64,000 nt of DNA from Clostridia bacterium (GCA_030530315.1 JAUMVG010000002.1:1188-65187), one strand, 5' to 3'; positions 9,082 to 17,972 are shown, counted from the stretch's first letter. The notes: generated by a model from the letters alone, not told the origin. Translations and numbers: made by a program.

Positions 9082-10701
9082 ATGGCCGTTGCAGTTATCA
9101 TGCCGAGACAGGGAAATACCGTGGAAAGCTGCATCATTACCAGTTGGAATAAGAAGCCGGGCGACAAGGTCGCGGTGGGGGATATTCTGTTCTCCTACGA
9201 GACCGACAAGGCTGCCTTTGAAGAGGAAGCCAAGGTGGCCGGCACGCTGCTGAAAGTTCTCTACGAGGAGGGCGACGACGTGCCCTGCCTGGAGAACGTC
9301 TGCGTCATCGGCGAACCCGGCGAGGATCCGGATGCCGCCCTGGCCGCCGGCGCTTCCGCCGAGGCCGCTCCCGCCGCCGCGCCTGCCGCGGGCGCCGCGC
9401 CCGCCGCACAGTCCGCCGGGGACTGCCAGCCCGTCATCATGCCCCGCCAGGGCAACACCGTCGAGAGCTGCGTGATCACCGAGTGGTACAAGAACGTGGG
9501 CGACACCGTGGCTGTGGGCGACAAGCTGTTCGGCTATGAGACCGACAAGGCCGCCTTCGAGGCCGAGGCCGAATTCGCCGGCACCCTGCTGGCCATCTTC
9601 TATGAGGAAGGCTCCGACGTGCCCTGCCTGGACAACGTGTGCGTCATCGGTACCCCCGGCGCGAACCCCGAGGTGTTCCGTCCCGGCGCCGAGGCTCCCG
9701 CCGCCGCGCCTGCGGCCGCTCCCGCCGCTGAGGCCGCGCCCGCCGCGGAGATCGCGGAAGCGCCCGTGGTCGTCGGCGACCTGAAGATCTCTCCCCGCGC
9801 CAAGAAGCTGGCGGATGAGAAGAAGGCCGACCTCAGCCAGGTCGTGCCCACCGGCCCCGACGGCCGCGTGATCGAGCGCGACGTCCAGGCCCTGATCGAC
9901 GCCGGCAAGATCGTCGGCGCGACCGCCGCCGCTGCCGCCACCGCTCCCGCTGCCGCCGTGAGCGCGCCGGTCGAGCTGGGCGTGCCCTGCGACGACAGCT
10001 ACACCGAGCCGATGAGCAACATCCGCAAGGTGATCGCCCGCAGCATGGTGGCCAGCCTGTCCACCATGGCGCAGCTGACCCACAACATCTCCTACGACGC
10101 CACCGAGGTCAAGAACGCCCGCGCGATGTTCAAGGCCAAGGGCGAGCCCTTCGGCATGGACAAGATCAGCATCAACGACATCATCATGTACGTGGTGGCC
10201 CGCACGCTGATGCAGCCCGAGCACCGCGCTATGAACGCCAACCTGATCGACGACGGCAAGACCATGAAGTACTTCCGCTCCGTCAACCTGGGCATGGCGG
10301 TGGATACCGAGCGCGGCCTGATGGTGCCGACCATCTTTGGCGCCGACAAGATGACCCTGAAGCAGCTGTCCGACACCGCCAAGAAGCTGGCCAAGGAGTG
10401 CAAGGAGGGCAAGATCAGCCCGGACTACCTCCAGGGCGCTTCCTTCACCGTGTCCAACATCGGCTCCCTGGGCATCGAGAGCTTCACTCCCGTCGTGAAT
10501 CCGCCGCAGACCGGTATCCTGGGCGTCTGCGCCATGAAGGACGCCTTCCGGATGAACAACGGCCAGATCGAGGTCTATCCCAGCATGAATCTGAGCCTGT
10601 CCTACGACCATCGCGCCATGGACGGCACGCCGGCCTCCAAGTTCCTCCGCGACCTGAAGACCAACCTGGAGAACTTCACGCTGATGCTGGCGAAGGGCTG
10701 A
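9082..10701 (+). CDS. 2-oxoacid dehydrogenase E2 (dihydrolipoamide acyltransferase), two lipoyl domains
   Basis: 539-residue core subunit of a pyruvate, acetoin or branched-chain 2-oxoacid dehydrogenase complex. Domain order: lipoyl domain 1 (residues ~1-78, lipoyl Lys in E-T-D-K-A-A-F), Ala/Pro linker, lipoyl domain 2 (~115-195, same E-T-D-K-A-A-F motif), Ala/Pro linker, peripheral subunit-binding domain (~235-275, S-P-R-A-K-K-L-A then G-R-V-I-E-R-D-V), second linker, acyltransferase domain. The active site D-H-R-A-M-D-G lies near residue 512. The two lipoyl domains are near-duplicates. An ATG at 9040 is in frame, but 9082 has AGGGAGGA 7 bases upstream. The E1 gene follows; no E3 gene is in the window. 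Substrate choice is uncertain. Confidence 0.9.
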   Translation: MAVAVIMPRQGNTVESCIITSWNKKPGDKVAVGDILFSYETDKAAFEEEAKVAGTLLKVLYEEGDDVPCLENVCVIGEPGEDPDAALAAGASAEAAPAAAPAAGAAPAAQSAGDCQPVIMPRQGNTVESCVITEWYKNVGDTVAVGDKLFGYETDKAAFEAEAEFAGTLLAIFYEEGSDVPCLDNVCVIGTPGANPEVFRPGAEAPAAAPAAAPAAEAAPAAEIAEAPVVVGDLKISPRAKKLADEKKADLSQVVPTGPDGRVIERDVQALIDAGKIVGATAAAAATAPAAAVSAPVELGVPCDDSYTEPMSNIRKVIARSMVASLSTMAQLTHNISYDATEVKNARAMFKAKGEPFGMDKISINDIIMYVVARTLMQPEHRAMNANLIDDGKTMKYFRSVNLGMAVDTERGLMVPTIFGADKMTLKQLSDTAKKLAKECKEGKISPDYLQGASFTVSNIGSLGIESFTPVVNPPQTGILGVCAMKDAFRMNNGQIEVYPSMNLSLSYDHRAMDGTPASKFLRDLKTNLENFTLMLAKG

Positions 10702-10707
10702 GATACA

Positions 10708-10791
10708 GAGTTAAGAGTTTAGAGTTGAGAGTGTGGAGTTCAAGTTTAAATCCGAAAGGATTTCAGCCGTAACTCCAACCTCCAAACTCCA
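10708..10791. repeat. Inverted heptamer repeat array between E2 and E1
   Basis: Five 7-base units of the GAGTTAA/GAGTTTA/GAGTTGA type run from 10708 to 10742. Three complementary units (AACTCCA, ACCTCCA, AACTCCA) run from 10771 to 10791, so GTGTGGAGTT pairs with AACTCCACAC. A small ATCC-GAAA-GGAT hairpin sits in the middle. Confidence 0.8.
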
Positions 10792-10849
10792 CACCCGATT
10801 TCCTGCTGCATTGAAAAACCATCAAATGTATAAAGGAGAGTAGATCCAA

Positions 10850-13324
10850 ATGTCCAAGCAACTGTTCGTCGACCCGAATGAGCGGCGCGCTTCCGGCTAT
10901 ATCCACTTTGAGGATATTCCGGTCAACCAGTACAAGAAGACCGTGAAGGACGAGCTGGGCAACTTCACCAAGGAGCAGTTTGTCAACATCTATCGCGACA
11001 TGCTGACCCTGCGCGAGTTCGAGTCCATGATCAACTCCATCAAGATCACCGGCGAATACTGCGGCATCGCCTACAACCATCCCGGCCCGGCGCACCTGTC
11101 CATGGGCCAGGAGGCGGCCGCCGTCGGCGAGGCGTTCCACCTGGACGTGAACGACTTCATCTTCGGCTCCCACCGCGCCCACTCCGACATCCTGGCCAAG
11201 GGCCTTTCCGCCATCGAGAAGCTCTCCGATGATGAGCTCCTGGACATCATGAAGGGCTTCCTGGACGGCAAGACCTATGAGGTCATCAAGGACGAGCCCC
11301 ACGACAGCGTGAAGGACATCGCCATCAACTTCCTGCTCTACGGCGCCATGGCGGAGATCTTCGCCCGCGAGACCGGCTTCAACCGCGGCCTCGGCGGCTC
11401 CATGCACACGTTCTTCACCCCCTTCGGCATCTATCCCAACAACGCCATCGTCGGCGGCAGCGGCACCATCGCCATGGGCGCTGCGCTGTACAAGCGCGTG
11501 AACCGCAAGCCCGGCATCGTCATCGCCAACATCGGCGACGGCTCCCTGGGCCGCGGCCCCGTCCTCGAGGCCCTGAACATGTCCGGCATGGGCCAGCTGA
11601 CCCAGCTGTGGCAGGACGACATGAAGGGCGGCCTGCCGGTGATGTTCAACATCGTGAACAACCAGTACGGCATGGGCGGCCAGACCGTGGGCGAGACCAT
11701 GGGCTATGACATGCCCGCGCGCATGGGCGCCGGCTTCAACCCCAACCAGATGCTGGCCGAGCGCGTGGACGGCTTCAACCCGCTGGCCGTCATCGAGGCC
11801 TACGGCCGCAAGAAGAAGGCGCTGCTGGAGGGCAAGGGCCCCGCGCTGCTGGACGTCGTGACCTACCGCTTCGCCGGTCACAGCCCGTCGGACAGCTCCT
11901 CCTACCGTACCAAGGAAGAGATCGAAGCCTGGCAGGCCCAGGATCCGATCATCGAGTACCGCAAGCAGCTGATCGAGGCCGGCGTGGCCACCGAGGAAGA
12001 GTGCGACGCCATCGTGGAGAAGGTCAAGGCGACCAACCTGCGCAACTTCAAGCTGGCCATCGACGAGAAGATCTCCCCGCGCATGGACCTGGTGGCCCAT
12101 CCCGACGAGATCGCCGACCTGATGTTCACCAACGGCCACGTGGAGTCCTACGGCGCTCCCGGCCAGAAGCCCGACGTCAACATGCCCATGGAGGAGAACC
12201 CCCGCGTGCAGGCTATCGCCAAGAAGGAACGCTGGGGCATCGACAAGGACGGCAAGCCCGTCTCCAAGAACAAGGTCTACCAGCTGCGTGACGGCCTGTT
12301 CGAGGCGATCATCGACCGCTTCTACAAGGATCCCACCCTGGTGTCCTACGGCGAGGATGTGCGCGACTGGGGCGGCGCGTTCGCGGTCTATCGCGGACTG
12401 ACCGAGGCCCTGCCGTATCACCGCCTGTTCAACAGCCCGATCTCCGAGTCCGCCATCGTCGGCAGCGCCGTGGGCTACGCCATGGCCGGCGGCCGCGCGC
12501 TGGTTGAGCTGATGTACTGCGACTTCCTGGGCTGCGCCGGCGACGAGGTGTTCAACCAGATGGCCAAGTGGCAGGCCATGAGCGCCGACGTGCTGCAGAT
12601 GCCTGTGACCCTGCGCGTGTCCGTGGGCAGCAAGTACGGCGCCCAGCACTCCCAGGATTGGACCAGCCTCGCGGCGCACATCCCGGGCCTGAAGATCGCC
12701 TTCCCGGCGAGCCCCTACGATGCCAAGGGCCTGATGGCCACCACCCTGGCCGGCACCGACCCCGTGGTGTTCTTCGAGAGCCAGCGCATCTATGACGTGG
12801 GCGAGCAGTTCCACGAGGGCGGCGTTCCCGCGGAGTACTACGAGATCCCCTTCGGCAAGGCCGACATCAAGCGCCCCGGCAAGGACATCACTATCCTGAC
12901 CTTCGGCGCTGTGCTGTACCGTGCCCTCAAGGCCGCGGACGAGCTGAAGGACAAGTACGGCCTGGAGGCCGAGGTCATCGACGCCCGCACGCTGGTGCCC
13001 TTCGACTATGAGACCGTGATCGAGTCCGTGAAGAAGACCGGCCGCCTGGTGATCGTCACCGACGCCTGCGAGCGCGGCTCCTTCGCCTCCGAGGTCGCCC
13101 GTCAGGTGACCGAGATGGCCTTCGATTACCTGGATGCCCCGCCGGTGGTGGTGGCCTCCAAGAACTGGATCACTCCCGCCCACGAGCTGGAGGAGGCCTT
13201 CTTCCCGCAGCCCAGCTGGATCATCGACGCCATCAACACCAAGATCCTGCCCATCCCCGGCTACGAGAACGTCACCGACCAGAGCCTGGCGACCAAGCTC
13301 CGCAACGAGAGCAAGGGCGTGTAA
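10850..13324 (+). CDS. Fused E1 alpha-beta subunit of a thiamine-dependent 2-oxoacid dehydrogenase
   Basis: 824 residues. The N-terminal half is an E1-alpha domain: G-S-H-R-A-H, then the thiamine diphosphate motif G-D-G (near residue 229) to N-N-Q-Y-G-M. The C-terminal half is an E1-beta domain: Y-G-E-D-V near residue 500, then F-N-S-P-I-S-E-S-A-I-V-G-S-A-V-G, a Y-C-D-F segment and the transketolase C-terminal fold. The protein would decarboxylate a 2-oxoacid and acylate the lipoyl domains of the E2 just upstream. Alpha and beta are separate genes in most PDH operons; fused forms are known in branched-chain and acetoin-type enzymes. The true substrate (pyruvate, acetoin or branched chain) is not decided by sequence reading. 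The start has AAAGGAGAG upstream. Confidence 0.9.
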   Translation: MSKQLFVDPNERRASGYIHFEDIPVNQYKKTVKDELGNFTKEQFVNIYRDMLTLREFESMINSIKITGEYCGIAYNHPGPAHLSMGQEAAAVGEAFHLDVNDFIFGSHRAHSDILAKGLSAIEKLSDDELLDIMKGFLDGKTYEVIKDEPHDSVKDIAINFLLYGAMAEIFARETGFNRGLGGSMHTFFTPFGIYPNNAIVGGSGTIAMGAALYKRVNRKPGIVIANIGDGSLGRGPVLEALNMSGMGQLTQLWQDDMKGGLPVMFNIVNNQYGMGGQTVGETMGYDMPARMGAGFNPNQMLAERVDGFNPLAVIEAYGRKKKALLEGKGPALLDVVTYRFAGHSPSDSSSYRTKEEIEAWQAQDPIIEYRKQLIEAGVATEEECDAIVEKVKATNLRNFKLAIDEKISPRMDLVAHPDEIADLMFTNGHVESYGAPGQKPDVNMPMEENPRVQAIAKKERWGIDKDGKPVSKNKVYQLRDGLFEAIIDRFYKDPTLVSYGEDVRDWGGAFAVYRGLTEALPYHRLFNSPISESAIVGSAVGYAMAGGRALVELMYCDFLGCAGDEVFNQMAKWQAMSADVLQMPVTLRVSVGSKYGAQHSQDWTSLAAHIPGLKIAFPASPYDAKGLMATTLAGTDPVVFFESQRIYDVGEQFHEGGVPAEYYEIPFGKADIKRPGKDITILTFGAVLYRALKAADELKDKYGLEAEVIDARTLVPFDYETVIESVKKTGRLVIVTDACERGSFASEVARQVTEMAFDYLDAPPVVVASKNWITPAHELEEAFFPQPSWIIDAINTKILPIPGYENVTDQSLATKLRNESKGV

Positions 13325-13329
13325 GAGAT

Positions 13330-13364
13330 AATTGAGAATTGGGAATTGAGAATTGGAAATTGAG
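13330..13364. repeat. Heptamer repeat array downstream of E1
   Basis: Five perfect-phase 7-base units: AATTGAG, AATTGGG, AATTGAG, AATTGGA, AATTGAG. Six bases after the E1 stop. Confidence 0.85.
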
Positions 13365-13400
13365 TTTGCCAAGGAACGATTCCTGAAACATGACTGATTT

Positions 13401-13440
13401 GCAGGAGCATCCTATACGGGTGCTCCTGCTTCTTATTTTT
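13401..13440 (+). terminator. Terminator of the E2-E1 operon
   Basis: Stem GCAGGAGCA with TGCTCCTGC, loop around TATA, followed by TTCTTATTTTT. Confidence 0.8.
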
Positions 13441-13524
13441 GGAAATCAATATTGCGGGTTTGGTTGCCCGATTTGGGGCGGCGAAGCGTTATGATAGTCA
13501 TTGGAATGCTTGTGCCGTGCCCCG

Positions 13525-13550
13525 GTCATTCTGAGCGAAGCGAAGAATCT
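13525..13550. repeat. Dispersed REP-like element (TCATTCTGAGCGAAG type), copy 1
   Basis: A 26-base copy of the sequence also found at 56666-56690, in inverted form at 56626-56650, diverged at 60980 and partial at 27868. It lies in the intergenic space between convergent E1 and sigG. Confidence 0.7.
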
Positions 13551-13604
13551 TATACAATACGACGGGAAATCCCTGCGGGTTCGCAATTCAGAGCGCTCGC
13601 AGCA

Positions 13605-14378
13605 TCAGACATACTTCCGCATCGATTGCAGCGCGGCCTTCTCCAGCCGTGAAACCTGGGCCTGAGAGATGCCGATTTCCTCGGCGACCTCCATCTGCGT
13701 GCGCCCCTGGAAGTAGCGCTGACGGATGATCTTCTGCTCCCGGGGCTGCAGTCGGTCGAGGGCTTGGTCTATGGACAGGCGGCGCACCCAGTCGTCCTCG
13801 CTGATGCGCTTGTCCTGCACCTGGTCCATCACATAGATGGTGTCGCCGCCGCTGCGGTACACGGGGTCGAACAGGGACACCGGGTCCTGTATGGCCTCCA
13901 GAGCCTGCACCACGTCCTCCTCGGGCACTTCCATGGCGGTGGCGATCTGAGCCGTGGTGGCGTCCCGGCCCGTGGCGGCGGAGATGGCGTCCCGGGCCTT
14001 CAGCGCCTTGTAGGCGGTGTCCCGCATGGAGCGGGAGACGCGAATGGCGTTATTGTCGCGCAGATAGCGCCGGATCTCCCCGATGATCATCGGCACGCAG
14101 TAGGTGCTCAGGCGAACGTCGAGGCTCAGGTCGAAGTTGTCCAGGCCCTTCATGAGCCCGATGCAGCCCACCTGGAACAGATCGTCCATGTTTTCGCCGC
14201 GGTTATGAAAGCGCTGTATGACGCTGAGCACGAGGCGCAGGTTGCCCTGGATCAGCTCCCGGCGGGCCTCGTCGTCGCCTCCCTGGGCAAGGGCCAGCAG
14301 CTCCCGCATGCGCTCGTGGGTGAGCGTGGGCAGCGCGGACGTGTCCACGCCGCAGATTTCCACCTTGTTACCAGCCAT
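13605..14378 (-). CDS. sigG: Sporulation sigma factor SigG
   Basis: 257-residue sigma-70 family protein that directs late forespore transcription. The N-terminus K-V-E-I-C-G-V-D-T-S-A-L-P is diagnostic for SigG and carries the region that regulates it. Region 2 reads N-L-R-L-V-L-S-V-I-Q-R-F then D-D-L-F-Q-V-G-C-I-G-L. Next come P-M-I-I-G-E-I-R-R-Y-L-R-D-N-N and region 4 T-Q-M-E-V-A-E-E-I-G-I-S-Q-A-Q-V-S-R-L-E. The start MAGNKVEI at 14378 is preferred over 14393 because GGAGG lies 8 bases upstream of it and would overlap the longer form. In Bacillus sigG follows sigE; here no sigE or spoIIGA is adjacent. It marks the organism as a likely spore former. Confidence 0.93.
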   Translation of the reverse strand: MAGNKVEICGVDTSALPTLTHERMRELLALAQGGDDEARRELIQGNLRLVLSVIQRFHNRGENMDDLFQVGCIGLMKGLDNFDLSLDVRLSTYCVPMIIGEIRRYLRDNNAIRVSRSMRDTAYKALKARDAISAATGRDATTAQIATAMEVPEEDVVQALEAIQDPVSLFDPVYRSGGDTIYVMDQVQDKRISEDDWVRRLSIDQALDRLQPREQKIIRQRYFQGRTQMEVAEEIGISQAQVSRLEKAALQSMRKYV

Positions 14379-14502
14379 AAAACCAACCTCCACGGCAGGA
14401 AGTATGGCCGTTTTTGCGGGTGTCTATGCCATCGGAACAGGCTAAAGCGGCGCTGCGCGAAGATGACACAGAAAGCGTGAAACGGAATAACGGAATGCGC
14501 GC

Positions 14503-14534
14503 AAAAGAATCGCCCGGCTGATTTCAGCCGGGCG
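14503..14534 (-). terminator. Terminator of the UPF0371 gene
   Basis: 10-bp stem CGCCCGGCTG/CAGCCGGGCG (14511-14520 with 14525-14534), followed on the minus strand by ATTCTTTTG. Short GATT direct repeats lie at 14539-14560. Confidence 0.7.
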
Positions 14535-14636
14535 GCTCGATTGATTGATCGATTGATTGAATATGTACGTAATCCGGGAAACGGGGTGTTTCCAGGTCGA
14601 CGGGCTTCAGGGAATGCGCCATCACCCTTTGTTGGT

Positions 14637-16121
14637 TCACTTGTGATACAGCTTGTTGGTCTGGTAGGCGGGCTCGCAGGTCAGGTTCATGCCCAGCTTG
14701 CCGAGCATGCCCTCGTCCACCTGGGACAGGATCACCGTGGAGTGGGCCTCGCAGTTCTTCAGGTTGGAGAGCTGCTCCATGGCCAGCTCCGCGTTGGCGT
14801 CGGTGACGGCGCAGATGGTCAGCGCGATCAGGATCTCGTCGGTGTGCAGCCGGGGATTGCGATTGCCCATGTGGGCCACCTTCAGGTGCTGGATGGGCTC
14901 GATCACGGTGGGGGAGATCAGCTTGACCTCGTCCGGGATGCCCGCCAGCTCCTTCAGCGCGTTCAGCAGCGCCGCCGCGGCGGCGCCCAGCAGGTCGGAG
15001 GTCTTGCCGGTGATGATCCTGCCGTCGTTCAGCTCGATGGCCACCGCGGGCTCGCCGGTCCTGGCGGCGAGGTCCAGGGCGGGCTGCACCGTGGTGCGCT
15101 GGCTGAAATCCAGGCTCAGCGTGCGCATCAGCAGGTCCAGCTTGTTCAGCTCGGCTTCGGTGGCACGGCCCTGCTTCAGCGCGCAGGCGGTGCGGTAGTA
15201 GCGGCGGATGATCTCCTGGCAGGAGGCCTCGCAGCACACGGCGTCGTCGACGATGGACTTGCCCGCCATGTTGACGCCCATGTCCGTGGGGCTCTTGTAG
15301 GGGCATTCGCCGTAGATGCGCTTGAAGATCTCCCGCAGCACCGGGAAGATCTCGATGTCGCGGTTATAGTTGACGGTGGTCTCCCCGTAGGCGTCCAGGT
15401 GGAAGGGGTCGATCATGTTCACGTCGTTCAGGTCGGCGGTGGCGGCCTCGTAGGCCAGGTTCACCGGGTGCTTCAGGGGAAGGTTCCAGATGGGGAAGGT
15501 CTCGAACTTGGCGTAGCCGGCCTTCACGCCGCGCTTGTGCTCGTGGTACAGCTGGGACAGGCAGGTGGCCATCTTGCCGCTGCCCGGGCCCGGAGCCGTG
15601 ACCACCACCAGGGAGCGGGAGGTCTCGATGTAGTCGTTCCTGCCGTAGCCCTCGTCGCTGACGATGCCGGAGACGTTGGAGGGATAGTCCGGGATGCGGT
15701 ACAGCTTGTAGACCTTCAGGCCCATGGAGCGCAGCCGCACCGCAAACTGGTCGGCGGCGGACTGTCCGGTGTACTGGGTCACGGCGATGCCGCCCACGTA
15801 CAGGCCGAATTCCCGGAAGACGTCCACCAGGCGGATGACATCGGAATCATAGGTGATGCCCAGGTCGCCGCGCACCTTGTTCTTTTCGATATCGTTGGCG
15901 TTGATAGCAATGATGATCTCCGCCTGGTCCTTCAGTTCGAGGAGCATGCGGATCTTGTTGTCCGGCGCGAAGCCGGGCAGCACGCGGGAGGCGTGGTAGT
16001 CGTCGAACAGCTTGCCGCCAAACTCCAGGTAGAGCTTGCCGCCGAAGTATTCGATGCGCTCGCGGATGCGGGTGGATTGCAGCTGGATGTACTTCTGACT
16101 GTCGAAACCGATCTTATTCAT
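14637..16121 (-). CDS. UPF0371 / DUF1846 family protein
   Basis: 494-residue protein of the UPF0371 (DUF1846) family, starting M-N-K-I-G-F-D-S-Q-K-Y with I-R-E-R-I just after, as family members do. It contains A-P-G-P-G-S-G-K-M-A-T-C-L-S, which resembles a nucleotide-binding loop, and N-M-A-G-K-S-I-V-D-D. Structures exist for the family but its biochemical role is not established. GGAGG lies 6 bases before the ATG at 16121, so the longer frame from 16178 is not used. A good extended -10 promoter sits just upstream. It is flanked by the sporulation genes sigG and gpr, but the intergenic spaces and terminators suggest separate transcripts. Confidence 0.85.
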   Translation of the reverse strand: MNKIGFDSQKYIQLQSTRIRERIEYFGGKLYLEFGGKLFDDYHASRVLPGFAPDNKIRMLLELKDQAEIIIAINANDIEKNKVRGDLGITYDSDVIRLVDVFREFGLYVGGIAVTQYTGQSAADQFAVRLRSMGLKVYKLYRIPDYPSNVSGIVSDEGYGRNDYIETSRSLVVVTAPGPGSGKMATCLSQLYHEHKRGVKAGYAKFETFPIWNLPLKHPVNLAYEAATADLNDVNMIDPFHLDAYGETTVNYNRDIEIFPVLREIFKRIYGECPYKSPTDMGVNMAGKSIVDDAVCCEASCQEIIRRYYRTACALKQGRATEAELNKLDLLMRTLSLDFSQRTTVQPALDLAARTGEPAVAIELNDGRIITGKTSDLLGAAAAALLNALKELAGIPDEVKLISPTVIEPIQHLKVAHMGNRNPRLHTDEILIALTICAVTDANAELAMEQLSNLKNCEAHSTVILSQVDEGMLGKLGMNLTCEPAYQTNKLYHK

Positions 16122-16186
16122 TGGTAACCTCCGCAGCATTGTATTGGGCCGGGGCGCTTGGCCCCCGACGATTTTCATATGGGACT

Positions 16187-16214
16187 ATTATACCAAACCG
16201 AACGCCGGTGAACA
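16187..16214 (-). promoter_or_regulatory. Extended -10 promoter of the UPF0371 gene
   Basis: Minus strand TGTTCA (16214-16209), 16 bases, TGG-TATAAT (-10 at 16192-16187), 65 bases before the start. Confidence 0.65.
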
Positions 16215-16633
16215 TTATCGGACGATTAAAAATGTCGGGCCGGAGCACGGAAGGAGAGGCGGTTTTTCCGGACGCCGGGCTATACGACGGCGCAATACAT
16301 GGCATGGGCTGCGTGTCGAAGGCCGCGAAAGTGGGCTGCCCGGGCGCGGGACAGTTAACAATCCACCGGGACACAGTATACGGAATCTGGATAAATATGC
16401 ATGGACTGCCCTATCCTGAAAGGAGCGATTCAGACCAAAAGGATGACGCGAAATCGCCTTGCTCAAGGGCAATTTCGCGCCAAGGGGGGAAGAAGAAGGT
16501 TGGGTGTCCTTTTCATCGGTATACCAACCGACGCGTATAGTATATCGAATGTTTTTGAACAAAGTGTGAACGCGGAGTAAATGATTGCCGGCAAAGCTGA
16601 TAAATTTACTGTTATTAGTAGGATTTGTAGAAA
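16215..16633. other. Gene-free stretch with nested hairpins
   Basis: No protein gene is supported; the open frames here have no ribosome binding site and odd composition. A strong hairpin pairs GCGAAAT (16448-16454) with ATTTCGC (16472-16478). It is enclosed by AAAAGGA (16437-16443) pairing with TCCTTTT (16507-16513), and a further small stem at 16517-16530 reads CGGT/ACCG. On the minus strand this lies downstream of gpr and may include its terminator or a small RNA. Confidence 0.4.
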
Positions 16634-17560
16634 TCAATCCATCATGGCCGCGATCTCGGCGTCGCTGAGGTTGGGTTGGAGGGCGCGGTTGATGCCGGAG
16701 GCGATGATTCCGGCGGCGTCCTGCACGATGGCGTCGATCTCCCTGGGGGTGACGATCAACTCGCCCAGGTCGCCGGAGAGCAGCGTGCGCTCCATGTCGG
16801 CCAGCGCGGCGTCGTGGTCCTCCAGGTCGCCGTTCTGGAGGGAGAGCCACTCGAAGGCGTCCCGGGCCAGGGTCGCCGCGTAGATCACGGTGGGGACGCC
16901 CACGGAGATGACCGGCGCGCCCACGCTCGCCTCGGTCAGCGCCTTGCGGTGGTTACCCACTCCCGCGCCGGGCTGTATGCCGGTGTCCGTCAGCTGTATG
17001 GCGCTGCCGATTCGGAACGCGCTGCGGGCGGAGAGGCTGTCCACGCAGACAATGGCCCGGGGCGACAGGGTTTTCACCAAAGCCTCGACGAGGTCCAGGC
17101 TCTCGATGCCCGTGACGCCCAGCACCCCCGGGGCGATGGCGCAGACGCTGCGCAGCGCTTCCTTCATGGCGGGGGATTGAAGCACATGGCGGGTGACCAG
17201 CGTTCGGTCCACGACGGCGGGCCCCAGGGAATCCGGGGTGATGGACCGGTTGCCCAGCCCAACCACCAGCACGGGCCTTGAAGCGTCGCCCTCCGGCAGC
17301 AGCCGGCCCAGCTCCTCGGCCAGCATGGAGGCGATGGCCAGGCGGGCCTCCGGCTCCCGGCGGCGCAGCAGGGGACTCTCCAGCGTCAGGTAGGTGCCCT
17401 TGGGCTTGCCGAGCATCCGGGCAGCCTCGTTTTGGGTGATTCTCACCTGGGTAAAGGAGACGTCGTTCTCCTCCCAGTGGCTGACCTCCACGCCGGGGAT
17501 GGTGCTCTCGCCGGCGTTTTCAAAGGATTCCATGGCAAGGTCTGTGCGGGTCGTGCGCAT
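16634..17560 (-). CDS. gpr: Germination protease GPR (family A25)
   Basis: 308-residue spore protease that degrades small acid-soluble spore proteins during germination. The N-terminus R-T-D-L-A-M-E-S is the conserved propeptide/autocleavage region. The core has V-V-G-L-G-N-R-S-I-T-P-D-S-L-G-P near residue 100, then T-G-I-E-S-L-D and I-V-C-V-D-S-L-S-A-R, and G-V-G-N-H-R-K. These are the family signatures, including the Asp residues implicated in catalysis. It is divergent from rpsT, as in Bacillus subtilis. GPR is normally made in the forespore under SigF/SigG; I could not place a convincing promoter of that class by eye. Confidence 0.92.
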   Translation of the reverse strand: MRTTRTDLAMESFENAGESTIPGVEVSHWEENDVSFTQVRITQNEAARMLGKPKGTYLTLESPLLRRREPEARLAIASMLAEELGRLLPEGDASRPVLVVGLGNRSITPDSLGPAVVDRTLVTRHVLQSPAMKEALRSVCAIAPGVLGVTGIESLDLVEALVKTLSPRAIVCVDSLSARSAFRIGSAIQLTDTGIQPGAGVGNHRKALTEASVGAPVISVGVPTVIYAATLARDAFEWLSLQNGDLEDHDAALADMERTLLSGDLGELIVTPREIDAIVQDAAGIIASGINRALQPNLSDAEIAAMMD

Positions 17561-17629
17561 AAAAGTCCCTCATTTCCGCGATTTTTAAATTAGTTTACCC
17601 ACATTTTTCATCAATATGTCCGGAATGGC

Positions 17630-17658
17630 TTGAATTTTGGGCCGAAACATGATACAAT
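17630..17658 (+). promoter_or_regulatory. Promoter of rpsT
   Basis: TTGAAT (17630), 17 bases, TACAAT (17653), giving a ~28-base leader before the TTG start. Confidence 0.75.
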
Positions 17659-17692
17659 ACATTTTGCGAATTTGCGTAGGGAGGTGAATGAT

Positions 17693-17953
17693 TTGCCGAA
17701 TATCAAGTCTGCCATCAAGCGCGTTAAGGTGACCGAGAAGAAGAACCTGCGCAATCGGATGGTCAAGTCTGCTATGAAGACTCAGATCAAGAAGTTCGAA
17801 ACCGCCGTTTCCGCGAATGAGGCCGATGTCAAGCTGCTCAGCGCGACTCAGGGCGCGGTTGACAAGGCTGCCGCAAAGGGCGTTATTCATAAGAACGCTG
17901 CGAACCGCAAAAAGGCTCGTATGGCGAAGCGCCTTGCCAAGGCTCAGGCTTAA
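17693..17953 (+). CDS. rpsT: Small ribosomal subunit protein bS20
   Basis: 86-residue, strongly basic, all-helical protein of the 30S subunit. It reads [10 protein letters not shown] at the N-terminus and [18 protein letters not shown] near the end, both typical of S20. The start is a TTG at 17693, set by AGGGAGGTGA 6 bases upstream; an in-frame ATG at 17630 would lie in the promoter. TTG or otherwise weak starts are common for rpsT. It is followed by a terminator, so it is a single-gene unit. Confidence 0.95.
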   Translation: MPNIKSAIKRVKVTEKKNLRNRMVKSAMKTQIKKFETAVSANEADVKLLSATQGAVDKAAAKGVIHKNAANRKKARMAKRLAKAQA

Positions 17954-17972
17954 GGTCACTTAAATGGCAAAG

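Noticed and set aside
10830..10856. THF riboswitch-like GGAGAGTAGAT before the E1 gene
   Set aside because: Only the short string matches; it is the ribosome binding site region and the rest of the riboswitch is absent.
10708..13364. CRISPR array around the E1 gene
   Set aside because: The repeats are 7 bases, contiguous and without spacers; no cas gene is present.
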